This document shows positions 13,291-24,204 of a stretch of 64,000 nt of DNA, one piece after another. This stretch comes from Isoetes taiwanensis. Its lineage: Eukaryota > Streptophyta > Lycopodiopsida > Isoetales > Isoetaceae. The notes under the pieces are model-generated. The model was not told the origin of the DNA. It did not search any database and saw only the letters and a list, made by a program, of their open reading frames with translations. Each line of letters begins with the position of its first letter. The stretch's first letter is position 1. The stretch covers positions 618,001-682,000 of the forward strand of contig JAJEKV010000011.1 of NCBI GenBank assembly GCA_021234155.1, in the 5' to 3' direction. Both the position numbers and the translations under genes were made by a program.

Positions 13291-13822
13291 TAACATGGAA
13301 ATCGATCCTTCTGTTTTAGAGTTCCAGAAGAAAGGAGGTTGCAAACAGAACTACAATGCACTAATTATTTCAAACAGAACTACAAACCCCTATCCCTTTA
13401 CTCCCTATCATTCAATGTTTTTGTCATTGGTGAGGTGTATGAAATCCCTACCCACCTTCATAACTTTTGAAAGTAGATTTGGAATTTGAAGATGTGCATG
13501 TTTTGTGTACGTGCACCTAACATTCTGCTCATCCACTTTAATTTTTGAAGCTAGCATTTTGAAACTAAATTTGAATAGCTTTTGTAGATATTCTTTAATC
13601 TAAAAATTGACATTTTGACAACTAAATCTGAATAGGTTTCGTAGGCATTGTCTTTAATATTTTGTTCCTACCTAAATGCAAGGTCAACTTTTATCCTTCA
13701 CAGGAATATCCATTATTTGCATCTTCATGCTCCATCGCATCTACGGACACGACAAACCTGTAACTATCTATTTCACCTATGAACTCCATTACATCTACCC
13801 ATTCCACACATCCATGACTAAT
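13291..13822 (+). mobile_element. Probable 3' subterminal region of a Helitron
   Basis: The last 50-60 bases before the terminal hairpin (near 13795-13822, cacacatccatgactaatg) match, in reverse complement, the flank of the hairpins at 16542 and 57049. That marks a family-specific subterminal region. How far upstream the element reaches is unknown, because I could not identify a 5' TC terminus. The tandem array may or may not lie inside it. Confidence 0.45.
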
Positions 13823-13851
13823 GCCCGGCATCGCCGGGCACACGTTTCTAG
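13823..13851 (+). mobile_element. Helitron 3' terminus (hairpin plus CTAG)
   Basis: A GC-rich palindrome, gcccggcatcgccgggc (13823-13839), is followed after 8 bases by CTAG (13848-13851) and then T. Helitron elements end in a short hairpin about 10 bases before CTRR, inserted between host A and T; this matches. The same hairpin recurs four more times in the window. Confidence 0.82.
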
Positions 13852-14228
13852 TGATTCTAAATGAATCCAAGAACCCTAGGATTATAAAGTACAAAAGTAC
13901 TCTTTTTTCACCCTCTAGTGTAAAGGAGAAGAGCTAGAGATGCAGACGCGATGATTTGTTTGTTTCTTTCTTGATGGCAAGGTTCATAAAATGAAAATAG
14001 GAGTGAATGTTGCACCCAAGGGAAAGGAGATAGTTTGAGCGCAAGGGAAAGAGCCCCTCTAAAAATACTCTTTTTACAATGACACAGCATAAAACAAAGC
14101 TTGTTACCACAAGATGCAAATACTGGAAAGCAAAAATTTGGGTTAAACAATGAGTTTGAAGTTCTGTAAACAAAAGGAGCAACCAAAATCCATATTTCCT
14201 AAAGCTCGGCAAAGTGAACAATTAATTT

Positions 14229-14375
14229 GGAAAAATATGTCATAGAGGTGGCGTTCGTCAAGAATCCAACCTCTATAAATAATTGTATTGTGTTCAAAAA
14301 ATATGTCATTGAAGGTGGCGTATGTTAAGAAGCGAACCTCTAAAAATAATTGTCTTCAAAAAATATGTGGCATAA
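14229..14375. repeat. Tandem duplication of about 69 bp
   Basis: The motif aaatatgtcat...gaggtggcg...aacctctaaataattgt appears twice with scattered changes, followed by a third partial start (aaaaaatatgtggcat). Confidence 0.7.
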
Positions 14376-14755
14376 CCTGATATCTAGTTTATATGTACAG
14401 AAGAATGTCAAGCCTCTTGAGTGGCAAATGTACAGAAGAATGTCGCTTGTTGTCCTTTCTTAGAGGGAACAATAAAGATGACATCTCCTATGACTCTCTG
14501 CACCACATTCATATACTATAACTCATCTAGAACTGCACAAAAATACAACAATTAAGAGAAAAAACAATGCACTTAAATATAGAAACTTCTTTGCAGGGAA
14601 CGTGGATCACAAATACCACCAGAAGTTATGCATTACAATCTCTGCCTCAGCAGAAATACTTGACATGGTCCTTTAGCAGACTTTTCCTCCTTGCCTCCGT
14701 GAAAATGCAACTGAAAGAGAAAGGATAGAAAATTCTTGGTGTTAAATCTCTTTAT

Positions 14756-14818
14756 AAACATACACTTATGAGCCAAGTGCACTTTGCGCTTGCACTTATG
14801 AGCCAAGTGCACTTTACA
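14756..14818. repeat. Short tandem duplication
   Basis: The sequence cacttatgagccaagtgcac occurs twice about 32 bases apart. Confidence 0.8.
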
Positions 14819-16529
14819 AAAATTCCTCATTACTTTTCCTTTTGAAAATTCATAAAGGGAGCTCCATGAACAACAAATATAAAATCAAATAAATTCAAAA
14901 TCTATGAATCCTAAAAACATGTGCAATCAAATTCACAAACATGTTTTCTCAAAGCATTTCACATTAGATCCTCTTGCTTCTAAAAACCACAGATGCACAA
15001 TCTTGTTGCTTGTGGTCCAAATACTTGCCATGAACTGCCCAATTGGCTTATTCCATTGTCCTACCACTATGCAACATCTTTTATGGCATGTGCTCCACCT
15101 AGTTAAGAACAAAAATACAGCTTCTAAAGCTAGCTTCTAAAGCTTTCTCATCTTGTAGAAGTCTAATGATGTTTGCACGTAATTCTACTTTGAAAATTCT
15201 GGTAGCTCCAATGCACCAGAGCTTTTAAAGATCATGATGATCCGTTAAGCAATCATGATCCACCATATACCTTTGGATGCTGTACAACCAGACTTTAACA
15301 CGCTTCCAAAAAGTTCTCTTTTCCAAGTTTTTGTAAGCAGACTTGGCAGTGACTCTCTGAAGCTACAATTTTCAGCTTGGCCGATTGCAGGACCAGACAC
15401 TTGACGTGAATCTGCACCTTTGTGATCTGCAGATATGGAAAATAGTCTGACACAACTTAAAAACCTAAAACAGAGCATGAGGTAGGCTGAAGAATATCTG
15501 ACACCCTAAACGGCACTAAACTTGGACTATATGTAAAATGGCAAAAATAATCCTAAAAAATCTGATTCACTGATGACGCTTTCAAAACTAATTAACAAAA
15601 TCTGAAATCACCAAGCCTGAACTTTGTGAGAACTTTATCCTATAGCAAATGCAGCTTCTAGCATAGAGGAAACACACATGCTTACATCCTAAAATCATAT
15701 TATGCCATGATACCACATTTGGATTAGGCATTTTGTTGAACAGTCCAATCGCATCATCTAAGCTGCCATATTATACGTCTGCTTCACATCCAGCAGCAAT
15801 AATATAAGCAGGTATGTTCTTACTGCATAAAGCATGGCACATGCATCAATAAGGCTGAGAAAGCTTGCTTTGTCAAGTACCAAGCTTTGAGTCTCATATG
15901 ATTAAAAAAGATTAGACCTTAATTGTGAACTGTAGCTTCCAATGATTGTGTTCAATGTAATAACACTATGGTATTGGCAATGTGTCAAACACTGCACATG
16001 ATTCATCTAGCTTCTCAAGCTTGCCATTCAAATAACTAGCACAGTTCCTATGACGACACCTCTTTCAAAACTACTGTTTATGGCCTGGGCATGCATCTTT
16101 ATAATCTGAGCTAGGTTCCTCTTGGACCAACAAATCGGATGCAGAAAAAGCCCCAATGTTGCAGAGCCAACTAAGTAACATATTGCACAAACTAATCCAA
16201 ACCGCGTTGAAATTGCCACTTTGGAACCAGATTTGCAAAAAACAGTGGAAAATGAATGCCACGTAAAGATGGGAGCAACCGTCTGCACCTACACAAATCC
16301 GAGCCAACAATGCGAATGCGAACTGGCTTGCTATGCACAGCAAAATCCGAAGGCCATTAACACAAAAGAAAGAAGAGACAAACTTACGTTCTAGAGACAT
16401 TGAAGCTTTTTGCTTTCAAAGACCAAATGTCTACTATAAAAGACAAATGAAAATATATGGAAAATCCTTGAAGATATTGAGAATAGAATAGAATAGAAGA
16501 TTGACATGTAAATACAAGCTTCACTTGGA

Positions 16530-16558
16530 CTAGAAACGTGTGCCCGGCGATGCCGGGC
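16530..16558 (-). mobile_element. Helitron 3' terminus, minus orientation
   Basis: On the minus strand the hairpin gcccggcatcgccgggc (16558-16542) is followed by CTAG (16533-16530) and host T. It has the same hairpin as the 13.8-kb copy, and the subterminal bases match as well. The element body therefore lies at higher coordinates. Confidence 0.82.
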
Positions 16559-16592
16559 ATTAGTCGTGGACGTATGTGGCCATTTATGTGCG

Positions 16593-16937
16593 TTAGTTGT
16601 GGTTGTGTCGTAAATGCGCACAATGCATCGAAGGCAATATACGTGTAGGTGGAAATAGATAAATATAGATACGGAACAAACGTCCACTATCTGCAACAAC
16701 ATTCTCACTTTGCATGGGAATGGTAGCCTGCACTACGTCGCGATGTCCAGAATACTCACCAAGCATTGCTGCAATGTTACCTCCAGCGAACACATTCTCA
16801 CATTGGTCTGTCAAACATGATGCCATTGTTGTGCTTCCGGGCGTTAAGCTAACATTCTCAAATTCTCTTGCTAATGCTCTAGCTTTGGCCACACGTCTTC
16901 GTACCCGACGCCTAGTTTTCTCTAATATAGTCTCCAA
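16593..16937 (-). CDS. ORF inside the Helitron 3' region, function unknown
   Basis: An ATG at 16937 opens 114 codons that start METILEKTRRRVRRRVAKAR, a strongly basic N-terminus. The first ~80 codons are noticeably richer in G and C than the surroundings. A repeated CENV / SENV motif occurs (QCENVF, QSENVV). The ORF runs on the same strand as, and ends about 35 bp before, the Helitron 3' hairpin; its last third overlaps subterminal DNA and is probably not protein sequence. Possible readings are a remnant of a Helitron-encoded protein or a captured exon. I see no Rep or helicase motif, so the link to the element is positional inference only. Confidence 0.35.
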   Translation of the reverse strand: METILEKTRRRVRRRVAKARALAREFENVSLTPGSTTMASCLTDQCENVFAGGNIAAMLGEYSGHRDVVQATIPMQSENVVADSGRLFRIYIYLFPPTRILPSMHCAHLRHNHN

Positions 16938-16953
16938 TCTTTTAAGTGTTTGA

Positions 16954-19020
16954 TATCTGGGATTTTGTCGTACAACATCTGGAGTTTGGCATCATATATG
17001 TTCCAGCATACTTAACATGTCATATTACCAAAGGTATATAGCAAAAGGTTTATTTAAAGTAGCATACTAACACGTCATATTTCCAAAGGTTGATGCAATA
17101 ACCAGAAGCAAAGATTACGCAAACCTTATTTCTAAGTTGTTACATAATCACTAAAATTAACCTAGAGATTAACAATGGAGACCAAGTAATTGCTATAGAA
17201 ATTGTAAATTCAAGTGGATGTACATTTTACTGTAAGCCACCTTTTCAGCTTTTAACATTTAAATCTATCTTATGCCTAAATAACAATGAATGGCATTGTA
17301 TGAAAATGCCCATGGTTGAACTGGTTTCAACAAAAAGTCGTCATTAAAGTTACATTGCATAGCAAATCGAACCTTAGCATTTAAGTTATTAAACGTGATT
17401 GAGCCACTTGTATTTATGTGTACGGTTGGTTCATAAAAGTATGGAAAAAAAATCATAGTTTATAAAAAAGGAACAATGGCATTAAGAACAGGATCTAAAA
17501 GGTGATCTTTTGAATCATTCTAGAAAATGATAGGTTTCCAATATCTTGGACCAATCCTTATATTGCCGAACAATACCCAGTTTCCAACGATGCCTAGCAA
17601 ATAAGGACTATCAATCTATACTATTTGTTAACAGAGCATTAGTCTGCAGCACATGATTGAGGAATAACTTGAGATAACACCCTGTTTATCAAAATACTTG
17701 AATATGTTCTGGAATAATACGCAGAAGCCTCAAAGCCATTGCAACAGAACTGCATGCTTGGCAACTCTGCACTAAGATTTTCATTGGTCTAACTTGCATT
17801 CCCCCACAAAAAACAATTTGTTTCTCAATTGGATGGTGTCAATGAATAAATCTCACACCATAATTGCAATTATACGACCTCAAATTGTGTTGCTATAATA
17901 TAAAACTTAGGTCTATAAGACCATTGCCATGCTACAATATATATTTGTGATTTTAACTGGCTTTCTACACCATTTACGATTGTATTCCAACATGTAAAAT
18001 ATAGTAGTGTGACTTTTAAAATTTACTTCAGAGACCCCTCCAGGCTGACAAAGTCCTTGCTCTACTACAATGCATATGTACTCTTAATTGGCTTTTTTCT
18101 GATGGGCATCTGCTATCCATTAAATGTCTGTGGCTTGCAAATGGCATTATCCAGACCTATGAACTTTTAATTGAACTAACTGGCAGTTGCATATCTTAAC
18201 AATTGCCTGACATAATGTTCAGATATCTGTGAATTTGCAAATCTCCTACTACCTACTTGCAGATCTCCTACCTGATAAAGCAACATGCATCCATTTAAAA
18301 TGTTGAAGCATACCTGCACAGAAGAAATGGTTAATGTGATGATCATCTTCAGCATTTAGCATCTTGCATATAGCATAAAAGTCTTTGAAGATGGCATAAC
18401 CTCTATTGTTTGTTCACATATCCAATACTCTTCATAATCTCCAAGAAAGAAAATGGCAATATAGTTCACCTTTACCATGTATCCCTGCATGTACTATGAT
18501 AAGTTATGGTCACCATGATCTATTATTGTAGAGATTGAAAACAGAGAGCAAAAGAAATAATTCCATATTATCTAAATGCACGATCACTTTATTGCCATCA
18601 AAATGGTTAATGTGGTTGCCACGTAGAGAAATCTTGCTTACATTTCAGTTTGCTCCAAACCATTATATAGAGATAGCTAGTCCTAGCATACAATTCTGCA
18701 CAAAACAAAATTGTATGCCAACTCACCTTGATATCAAGAAGCACAATTCCCATCAGCCTGGATTTTGTCTTACTCCTTTCTGTAGCAAATGCACAAAATC
18801 AGTATATAAACTACCATGAATAATGCTTACGCACTCTACATGATAAATCAAGAAGCTCAATAAATCCATGATACATATTCTCAGGTATGTTTGGCGTTTT
18901 TCTCGCAACTCTATTCATGGAGGAAACAATTAGACCCCAAATGCTTTAGCCAATGAGCCAACCTGTCCATAAATGCTTTAGCAAAGAACGTGCAGACATT
19001 TGTACTATGAGAGACTTACA
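16954..19020. other. AT-rich DNA, no supported gene
   Basis: About 2 kb with no convincing ORF, repeat or RNA. It may be the interior of the nonautonomous Helitron that ends at 16530. The sequence tctatactatttgttaac near 17617 resembles a plant Helitron 5' end, but its orientation does not pair with that terminus. Confidence 0.4.
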
Positions 19021-19300
19021 TGTCGTTTGGTTGGTGACTCCGGGCAACGAGAGCTGTTGGATAGGCATATTCATCCCTGATTCCTTAATCTAAACCGTAC
19101 GTAAAGTTCCTCGTTTGTGGGGTATGCAAGTACAAAATTTGCTATACTGTATAATAAGATTCGCAAAATACTATAAGATTTCAAGCGGAATACTATATGG
19201 TGTTGATTTCGTACGTGCAAAATACAATTATGAGGGCTCTCGCTGCCCTACGTCACCCCCCGTGTGAATATGCACCCAAACCAAAGGGGGTTTAAGGGGG
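19021..19300. mobile_element. MITE, copy 1 (left TIR deleted)
   Basis: The internal sequence (ggtgactccgggcaacgaga ... gggctctcgctgccctacgtcac) and an intact right terminal repeat (accccccgtgtgaatatgca ... aaagggggtttaaggggga) match copies 2 and 3. The left TIR is reduced to cgtttggttggtgac, an internal deletion of the usual repeat. Confidence 0.75.
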
Positions 19301-19440
19301 ATTTTAATTTAAATGTGTTGGACCCAATGATTGTGTTAATTAATGTCAATGGTAGTTATGTGTTGGTTGTTAATGTCAATGGTTATTATGTGTTGGTTGT
19401 TATGTGTTGGGGGATTTCATTTTTATATGTTGGATGCCTT

Positions 19441-19755
19441 CCTTAGACCCCCTTTGGTTTGGGTGCATGTGCATATTCACACGGGGGGTGACTCCGGGCA
19501 ACGAGAGCTGTTGGATAGGCATATTCACCCCTTATTCCTTAATCTACACCGTACGTAAAGTTCCTCGTTTGTGGGGTATGCAAGTACAAAATTTGCTATA
19601 CTGTATAACAAGATTTGCAAAATACTATAAGATTTGAACCAAAATACTATATGGTGTTGATTTTGTACGTGCAAAATATAATTATAGGGGCTCTCGCTGC
19701 CCTACGTCACCCCCCGTGTGAATATGCACCCAAACCAAAGGGGATCTAAGGGGGA
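19441..19755. mobile_element. MITE, copy 2, long GC-rich TIRs
   Basis: About 315 bp. Left terminus ccttagaccccctttggttt...gtgcatattcacacggggggt; right terminus is its reverse complement (accccccgtgtgaatatgca...ggggatctaagg). The core runs in the same orientation as copy 1. Downstream it shares about 100 bp of flank with copy 3 (see 19756 and 23023). There is no coding capacity. The TIR sequence does not match a superfamily I can name. Confidence 0.8.
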
Positions 19756-19858
19756 TTTTAATTTAAATGTGTTAGACCCAATGGTTGTGTTAATTAATGT
19801 TAATGGTAGTTATGTGTTGGTTGTTATACTAAAAAAAATTTTGGGCCCTTCGGGCCCT
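19756..19858 (+). repeat. Shared flank ending in a GGGCCC hairpin, copy A
   Basis: The segment aatttaaatgtgttagaccc ... gtgttggttgttatacta is followed by an A/T run and the perfect palindrome gggcccttcgggccc (about 19844-19858). It is repeated after MITE copy 3, and its first part follows MITE copy 1. It suggests the MITE sits inside, or is part of, a larger repeat whose end is this hairpin. Confidence 0.7.
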
Positions 19859-20223
19859 AAAAAAAAACAAACATAACGTAAAAACATGTAAAACATGCAA
19901 AACTCCTATGATTTTCTTTCTAAAAGCATGAAATAATCTGTGCCTTTCCACATACAAATCCTTGTGATATAAAATATCAATTTCATTGTGTTGATTATTT
20001 CTATTTTGCTTCCTATAAATATCCAAGTTGGAGCACCTGCTTGATTGTTTAGTGGGTAAATCTTTGTAATAATACATCGATACAATATGAAACAACATAT
20101 ATATATATGAAATGGTAATAAAATAACCATGATATGGTATTATAATAATCGATTCGAGATGCTATAGTTTTCAAATACTTGAAGTATTAGATCTTTTTCC
20201 AAAGAATCACAAAAAGGTCCATA

Positions 20224-20306
20224 GCCGAACCCAAAAGGTGAATGAAACTAAAAACAAATCACTTGTCGAACCCAAAAGGTGAATGAAACTAAAAACAAAT
20301 TACTTG
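20224..20306. repeat. Tandem duplication of about 45 bp
   Basis: The sequence gaacccaaaaggtgaatgaa and what follows (actaaaaacaaat...cttgt) occur twice head to tail. Confidence 0.85.
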
Positions 20307-20684
20307 TGGAGCAATCAGTAGGCGAAAGGGGAAAAAAACACGGAAAATGAATGAGCTCGGGATCATAGAGCAAGGGTAAGGGCGCACTTGGAGCAGTAGT
20401 TGTGGAGCAGCGGCGGGGGGCCTAGAGCCGAAGCTCGCTCTCCTTCAAGAAAAAAAACAAGAACAAAAAGCAAAAGCTTGAACCCGCCGAATGTGCACGC
20501 CATATTGGAGCCGAAGCTCTGCATCTTCGCCGGACTTGTTTACGCTCCAATATGACAATCCATGCACACTTTCGAAGATTTTTAAGTGGCTCATATAATA
20601 GTACACGGAGGCGTCTTGACAAGCCCATAAGCTCACTAACTTCTCGCATGTCCACACAAAGCATCTTCTTTTTCTTCATCATCA

Positions 20685-21400
20685 TCATTTGCTTTGCAAT
20701 ACCATGTTAAGCTTTGGTGTATAACCAACCTCTTTTATTTTAGTACTTAACATTTTCAGCATGTTAGATATTTTATCACTCTCAGGGTGACTTTTATCAC
20801 CAACAATAAACTCATGCACCTTATTATTAACCTCTATCCATGCCTTGGCAGATTTCTTCCAATCATGTGCATGAAACCTTAGTTCTTCAATTTTCTCGGC
20901 ATCTTTTACCATACCAGCATCAGAGTAAATGCCTGACATAAGAACATAGCCACTTGCATCGTGTAAATCCAGTTCAATAACTTGATCAAAGCACTCTTGA
21001 CCTAGCTTCACATTTCCATATGTTCTACAGGCTGTAAGCAAAGATCTCCAGTAAATAATCTCTGGTTTCATACATCGGAGTAAATTCGCTGCTTCAAGCA
21101 AATATCCTGATCGACTGAGAATGTCAATCATACAACTGTAGTGACGAGTATCCGGTATGATGCCATGGTTCTCCCTCATAGATATGAAGTGTCTTCGTCC
21201 TTCATCCACTAAGCCTGCATGGCTGCATGCAGCAAGGACAGTAAGGAATGTCACTTCACTTGGTTTGACATATCTTGCATATCTCCAAGACATTGCACAG
21301 CCATCAAAACGTTTCCAGATTGAGCATACCCTGATATCATTGCACCGATTCCTGAGCTAGTAATAATGCGAGATATACTCAACCTGCTGTTACGCTAGAG
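20685..21400 (-). pseudogene. PPR protein fragment (last PPR motifs plus E domain), frameshifted
   Basis: The minus strand encodes the C-terminal part of a plant PLS-class pentatricopeptide repeat protein, the family that binds organellar RNA and often specifies C-to-U editing. Visible features are the PPR motif phrases GAMISGYAQSGNVLMAVQC and VTFLTVLAACSHAGLVDEGR, and then the E-domain phrases YWRSLLTACRTYGNVKLG, ASGYVLMSGIYSDAGMVKDA and KAWIEVNNKVHEFIVGDKSH. The frame ends soon after GYTPKLNMVL, without a DYW domain. The two PPR motifs lie in different frames, so a 1-base shift near 21270-21290 breaks the gene. No N-terminal repeats or targeting peptide are present within the window. It abuts a second unrelated fragment at 21379, and both lie between MITE copies 2 and 3. 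Confidence 0.85.
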
Positions 21401-21670
21401 CCCATCCCCTGTTCCATAATGCTGGACAAGCCATTGACGATGTCCCCTAATTGTATTCTTCTTTGGGCTAGTTCTTCCCAAGGGATCTTAACTCCGCCAT
21501 GTCTATCCGAGAGAAATGCTTCCTGAAGCTTGGAAAGGAGGTGTTGGGGAGCCGTATCTGCTCCTGAATATGAGAGCAGAGAAGTCGATTCCAGAAGAGA
21601 GACCATATCTTGCTGTTCTTCGTCTTCCATGTCCGAATAGAAAAAAGGAATGGCGTTGTTGAAATAATCG
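21379..21670 (-). pseudogene. Unidentified exon-like fragment between the PPR and ABCG fragments
   Basis: Continuous frame of about 95 codons: SDYFNNAIPFFYSDMEDEEQ at the upstream end, then QDMVSLLESTSLLSYSGAD, and GVKIPWEELAQRRIQLGDIV near the end. The composition looks like genuine protein. The frame starts after a stop shortly upstream, so the 5' part of its gene is missing. It may be a third captured fragment, or a terminal exon of one of its neighbours; I do not recognise the family. Confidence 0.4.
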
Positions 21671-21766
21671 CTATATGAAGCATATCATTAGACCCTGTGC
21701 GGCACGAAATAATCTTAGCAATCGCATTGCAATTTCAAAAAAAATGCGATGAATTGATCGATCTAC

Positions 21767-22115
21767 CTCTTGTGCTGCAGCGGCGTCACCAAAATACACA
21801 GTTTTCCCATGTGACAGAAGTACGAGATTGTCAAACAACTGAAAAACTTGACTGCTGGGCTGATGAATAGAAGCAACAACAGTTCGCCCATCTCTGGCTA
21901 AGCTTCTCAACGTTTGGGTAACGAAAAAAGCAAAGGCACTGCGGCACAATACGAATCAAATACTGAGATCATTCATATGCCAAAGCATGTGCGGGCCGAA
22001 TAATTCATATGAATTGCTAACAGAAGTGGTTTTGCGTTACCTATCCAAACCACTGGTGGGCAGGAGAAATAAAGAGTACAGATGCAGATGATGCCCAAGA
22101 CTGAGAAATCCGTCT
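21767..22115 (-). pseudogene. ABCG-type half-transporter fragment (nucleotide-binding domain), degraded
   Basis: Two exons on the minus strand belong to an ABCG (white-brown complex) transporter, a membrane exporter of lipids or hormones. Exon 1 ends at 22041 with LPTSGLD before a gt donor; it corresponds to the Walker B/D-loop region LFLDEPTSGLDS, but the acidic DE pair is replaced by a single L. The signature motif reads VSDG instead of VSGG. Exon 2, 21767-21938, has an ag acceptor and gt donor and reads [20 protein letters not shown], then [20 protein letters not shown] with the H-loop histidine, then [14 protein letters not shown]. Transmembrane exons are not found. Loss of the Walker B acidic residues makes function impossible as it stands. 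Confidence 0.85.
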
Positions 22116-22382
22116 GAAACCACAATACCACAAATTTCAAGGTATTGGAAAGACGTCAATGTAGCACAAATCCGAAGGGAAGGTCGGAAGGGAATGGTGA
22201 AGCTCGAACCCTGCAGCATGGTATTGCTTTCGATTCTTGCCTTCTTTCTTCCTAACCCTAAAATAACCCTAAAACATGATGGCACGATGCTTGCATGCAA
22301 AACTCTGAAAATGGCAACTAAAATAAAAAGAGGGCTTTTGTTGTGAGCCCTTGGATGTTGGACCATTGAAAAAAAAAAGCTA

Positions 22383-22523
22383 AATCAACGACTAAGAAAT
22401 GGTGCACTCTAGATGTACGCATTAGTACATCCATTCGAATACCCCATGAAATCTTAGGAAAACCTTTGTGAAAAGCGTACAAAAACACAAAGAAAACCCC
22501 CTGTCATTATGCTACATATTTGT
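22383..22523. repeat. Dispersed repeat family (about 140 bp), copy 1
   Basis: Starts aatcaacgactaagaaatgg, continues tgcactctaga...tagtacat, and ends aaaaccccctgtcattatgctac. It recurs at 30168 and 31077, all in the same orientation and each just downstream of a short cct-rich stretch. Probably a short nonautonomous element; no TIR or target duplication was established. Confidence 0.75.
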
Positions 22524-22702
22524 ATTTTGCACGTAACTAGAATTCATTTGAGGCTTTCATCTGTAGCTTTTGTATTTGATCACAATAAAACAAATAGAAC
22601 ATAAGTAAAAATTACCATAAAGATAGAGCAGATTGATCCCATTATTCTGAAAGTTATAAAGTTTGCAATACAAAGAAAACCCCATGTTATTATGCTACTA
22701 AA

Positions 22703-23022
22703 ATTCCCCCTTAAACCCCCTTTGGTTTGGGTGCATATTCACACGGGGGGTTACGTAGGGCAGCGAGAGCCCTAAAAATATATTTACAATACATGTATAA
22801 AATTAACACTATTAAGTACATTCTCTCAAATTTTATAGTATTTTGCAAACTTTAATATACAGTATACAAAAACATGTACATGCATACCCCACAAACGAGG
22901 ATCGCTATGTACGGTCCAGATCTTGGAATAAGGGGTGAATATGCCCATCCGACAGCTCTCGTTGCCCGGAGTAACCCCCCGTGTGAATATGCACCCAAAC
23001 CAAAGGGGGTTTAAGGGGGAAT
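22703..23022. mobile_element. MITE, copy 3, perfect TIRs, core inverted
   Basis: About 320 bp with roughly 50-bp perfect terminal inverted repeats: left aattcccccttaaacccc..., right ...ggggtttaagggggaatt. The core (ttacgtagggcagcgagagc ... acagctctcgttgcccggag) is the reverse complement of the core of copies 1 and 2, yet the right-hand flank is in the same orientation as that of copy 2. Confidence 0.85.
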
Positions 23023-23128
23023 TTTATAACTAAGCGTGGAATGCAATGGTTTGTATTAATTAATGTTAACGATAGTTATGTGTTGGTAGTTATACTAAAA
23101 AAAAAATTTGGCCCTTCGGGCCCTAAAA
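23023..23128 (+). repeat. Shared flank ending in a GGGCCC-like hairpin, copy B
   Basis: Homologous to 19756-19858 (ttaattaatgttaacgatag...gtgttggtagttatacta), ending in ggcccttcgggcc. Same orientation as copy A. Confidence 0.7.
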
Positions 23129-23540
23129 CCAAATAAACAAACAAGCAATTTATAACAGTACAACATATACATAGTCCAAACTCCCTTGAGTGAATATCTA
23201 GCATCTAAACCAAAAAGAAAGTCATATAATCATTGTTTATTGTTATATATTGTTATATGTTTGTGAGATCTGTGAAGAACAAAAAGCTTACGGTCTATAA
23301 AAATCATAAAAACAATGCAAATGAAAACGTGTACACAAACTAGCACAAGGGGTTTTGATGGGATCAAATGGGAATTTCTAGCATAAAAACAGGGACACAC
23401 TCTAATATACTCCAACACAACAAGAACATGTACCTCTCACAAATAAGTTCCGCAAATGACTTTATTGCCATGTTGCTCCATACATCAAGTACATCCCTTA
23501 AAACGAATCTCAACCGATAATGAGCAACAAATTCCCTTTA

Positions 23541-23650
23541 AAACCACCATTTGCAGACGTATTTATAGAGCAATTCACATCCAACAGTTGTTGAAAAACC
23601 ACCATTTGCAGACGTATTTATAGAGCAATTCACATCCAACAGTTGTTGAA
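23541..23650. repeat. Perfect 55-bp tandem duplication
   Basis: The unit begins aaaccaccatttgcagacgt and is repeated exactly, head to tail, with copy boundaries at 23541 and 23596. Confidence 0.9.
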
Positions 23651-23741
23651 AGATGTGCTCATCAACATCATGTTGTCCAACGACATGAGATCTCTCTAGT
23701 ACCTTATATGCCAATGCAGCAAAAGATGAAAGAAATGAACT

Positions 23742-24122
23742 CTAGACAGGCATCTTATGGGACATCTTTACAAGTCCTAGTGCTTTTGCCAAATCAGCAA
23801 GCAGCCACCTGGGAATTGCATCAAAATACCCAAAATACAGAAGCATAGATGCTAACAGGGACACCACCCTTTCCACTAAACTTAATCTACCAGAGGTGTC
23901 CAGCGAATGGAAAGCCATAAATAGCACTTCCATTTGAAACCATGATGGTGAGATTATGTGCGAACTTGTCTCATTCAACTTAGCAACTTTAGCAGATCTA
24001 TTGGCTAGAGAACTGAGAAAACCTCTCCAGAGATCAAATACTAACGGATCATTTGATATCTGATGGTTGGAACGATCTATTAAAATCTTTGCTACGAATA
24101 CCACATCAAAAATGATGCCCAC
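23742..24122 (-). pseudogene. Unidentified gene fragment, related to 28.4-28.9 kb
   Basis: A 126-codon frame beginning MGIIFDVVFVAKILIDRSNH. It contains WFQMEVLFMAFHSLDTSGRL and MLLYFGYFDAIPRWLLAD. The phrase FDAIPRWLLAD recurs in the minus-strand frame at 28.4-28.9 kb, and the MGI-FDV start recurs in inverted orientation at 28488. The protein-like composition and the duplication argue for a real gene source, but I do not recognise the family. The frame stops at a G-rich array at 24123. Confidence 0.45.
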
Positions 24123-24204
24123 ATCCTCCTTAAAATACCCCCTTTTGGAAATGGGGGATTGACGAGCAAAGGATAATTTTTTGAGGAGAAGAGGATTTTA
24201 GTTC

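Larger units (their letters stand above)
13852..16529. other. AT-rich stretch between two convergent Helitron ends; no gene
   Basis: The DNA between the 3' ends at 13851 (+) and 16530 (-) lies outside both elements. Apart from the two short tandem repeats listed separately, I see no coding signal. Overlapping short ORFs on the minus strand around 14,000 and 16,100-16,400 look like chance openings. Confidence 0.5.

Noticed and set aside
17617-17640. tctatactatttgttaac as a Helitron 5' end; a similar tctatactaagaa near 58373
   Set aside because: They resemble plant Helitron 5' ends, but neither pairs in orientation with a nearby 3' terminus; the motif is short and AT-rich.
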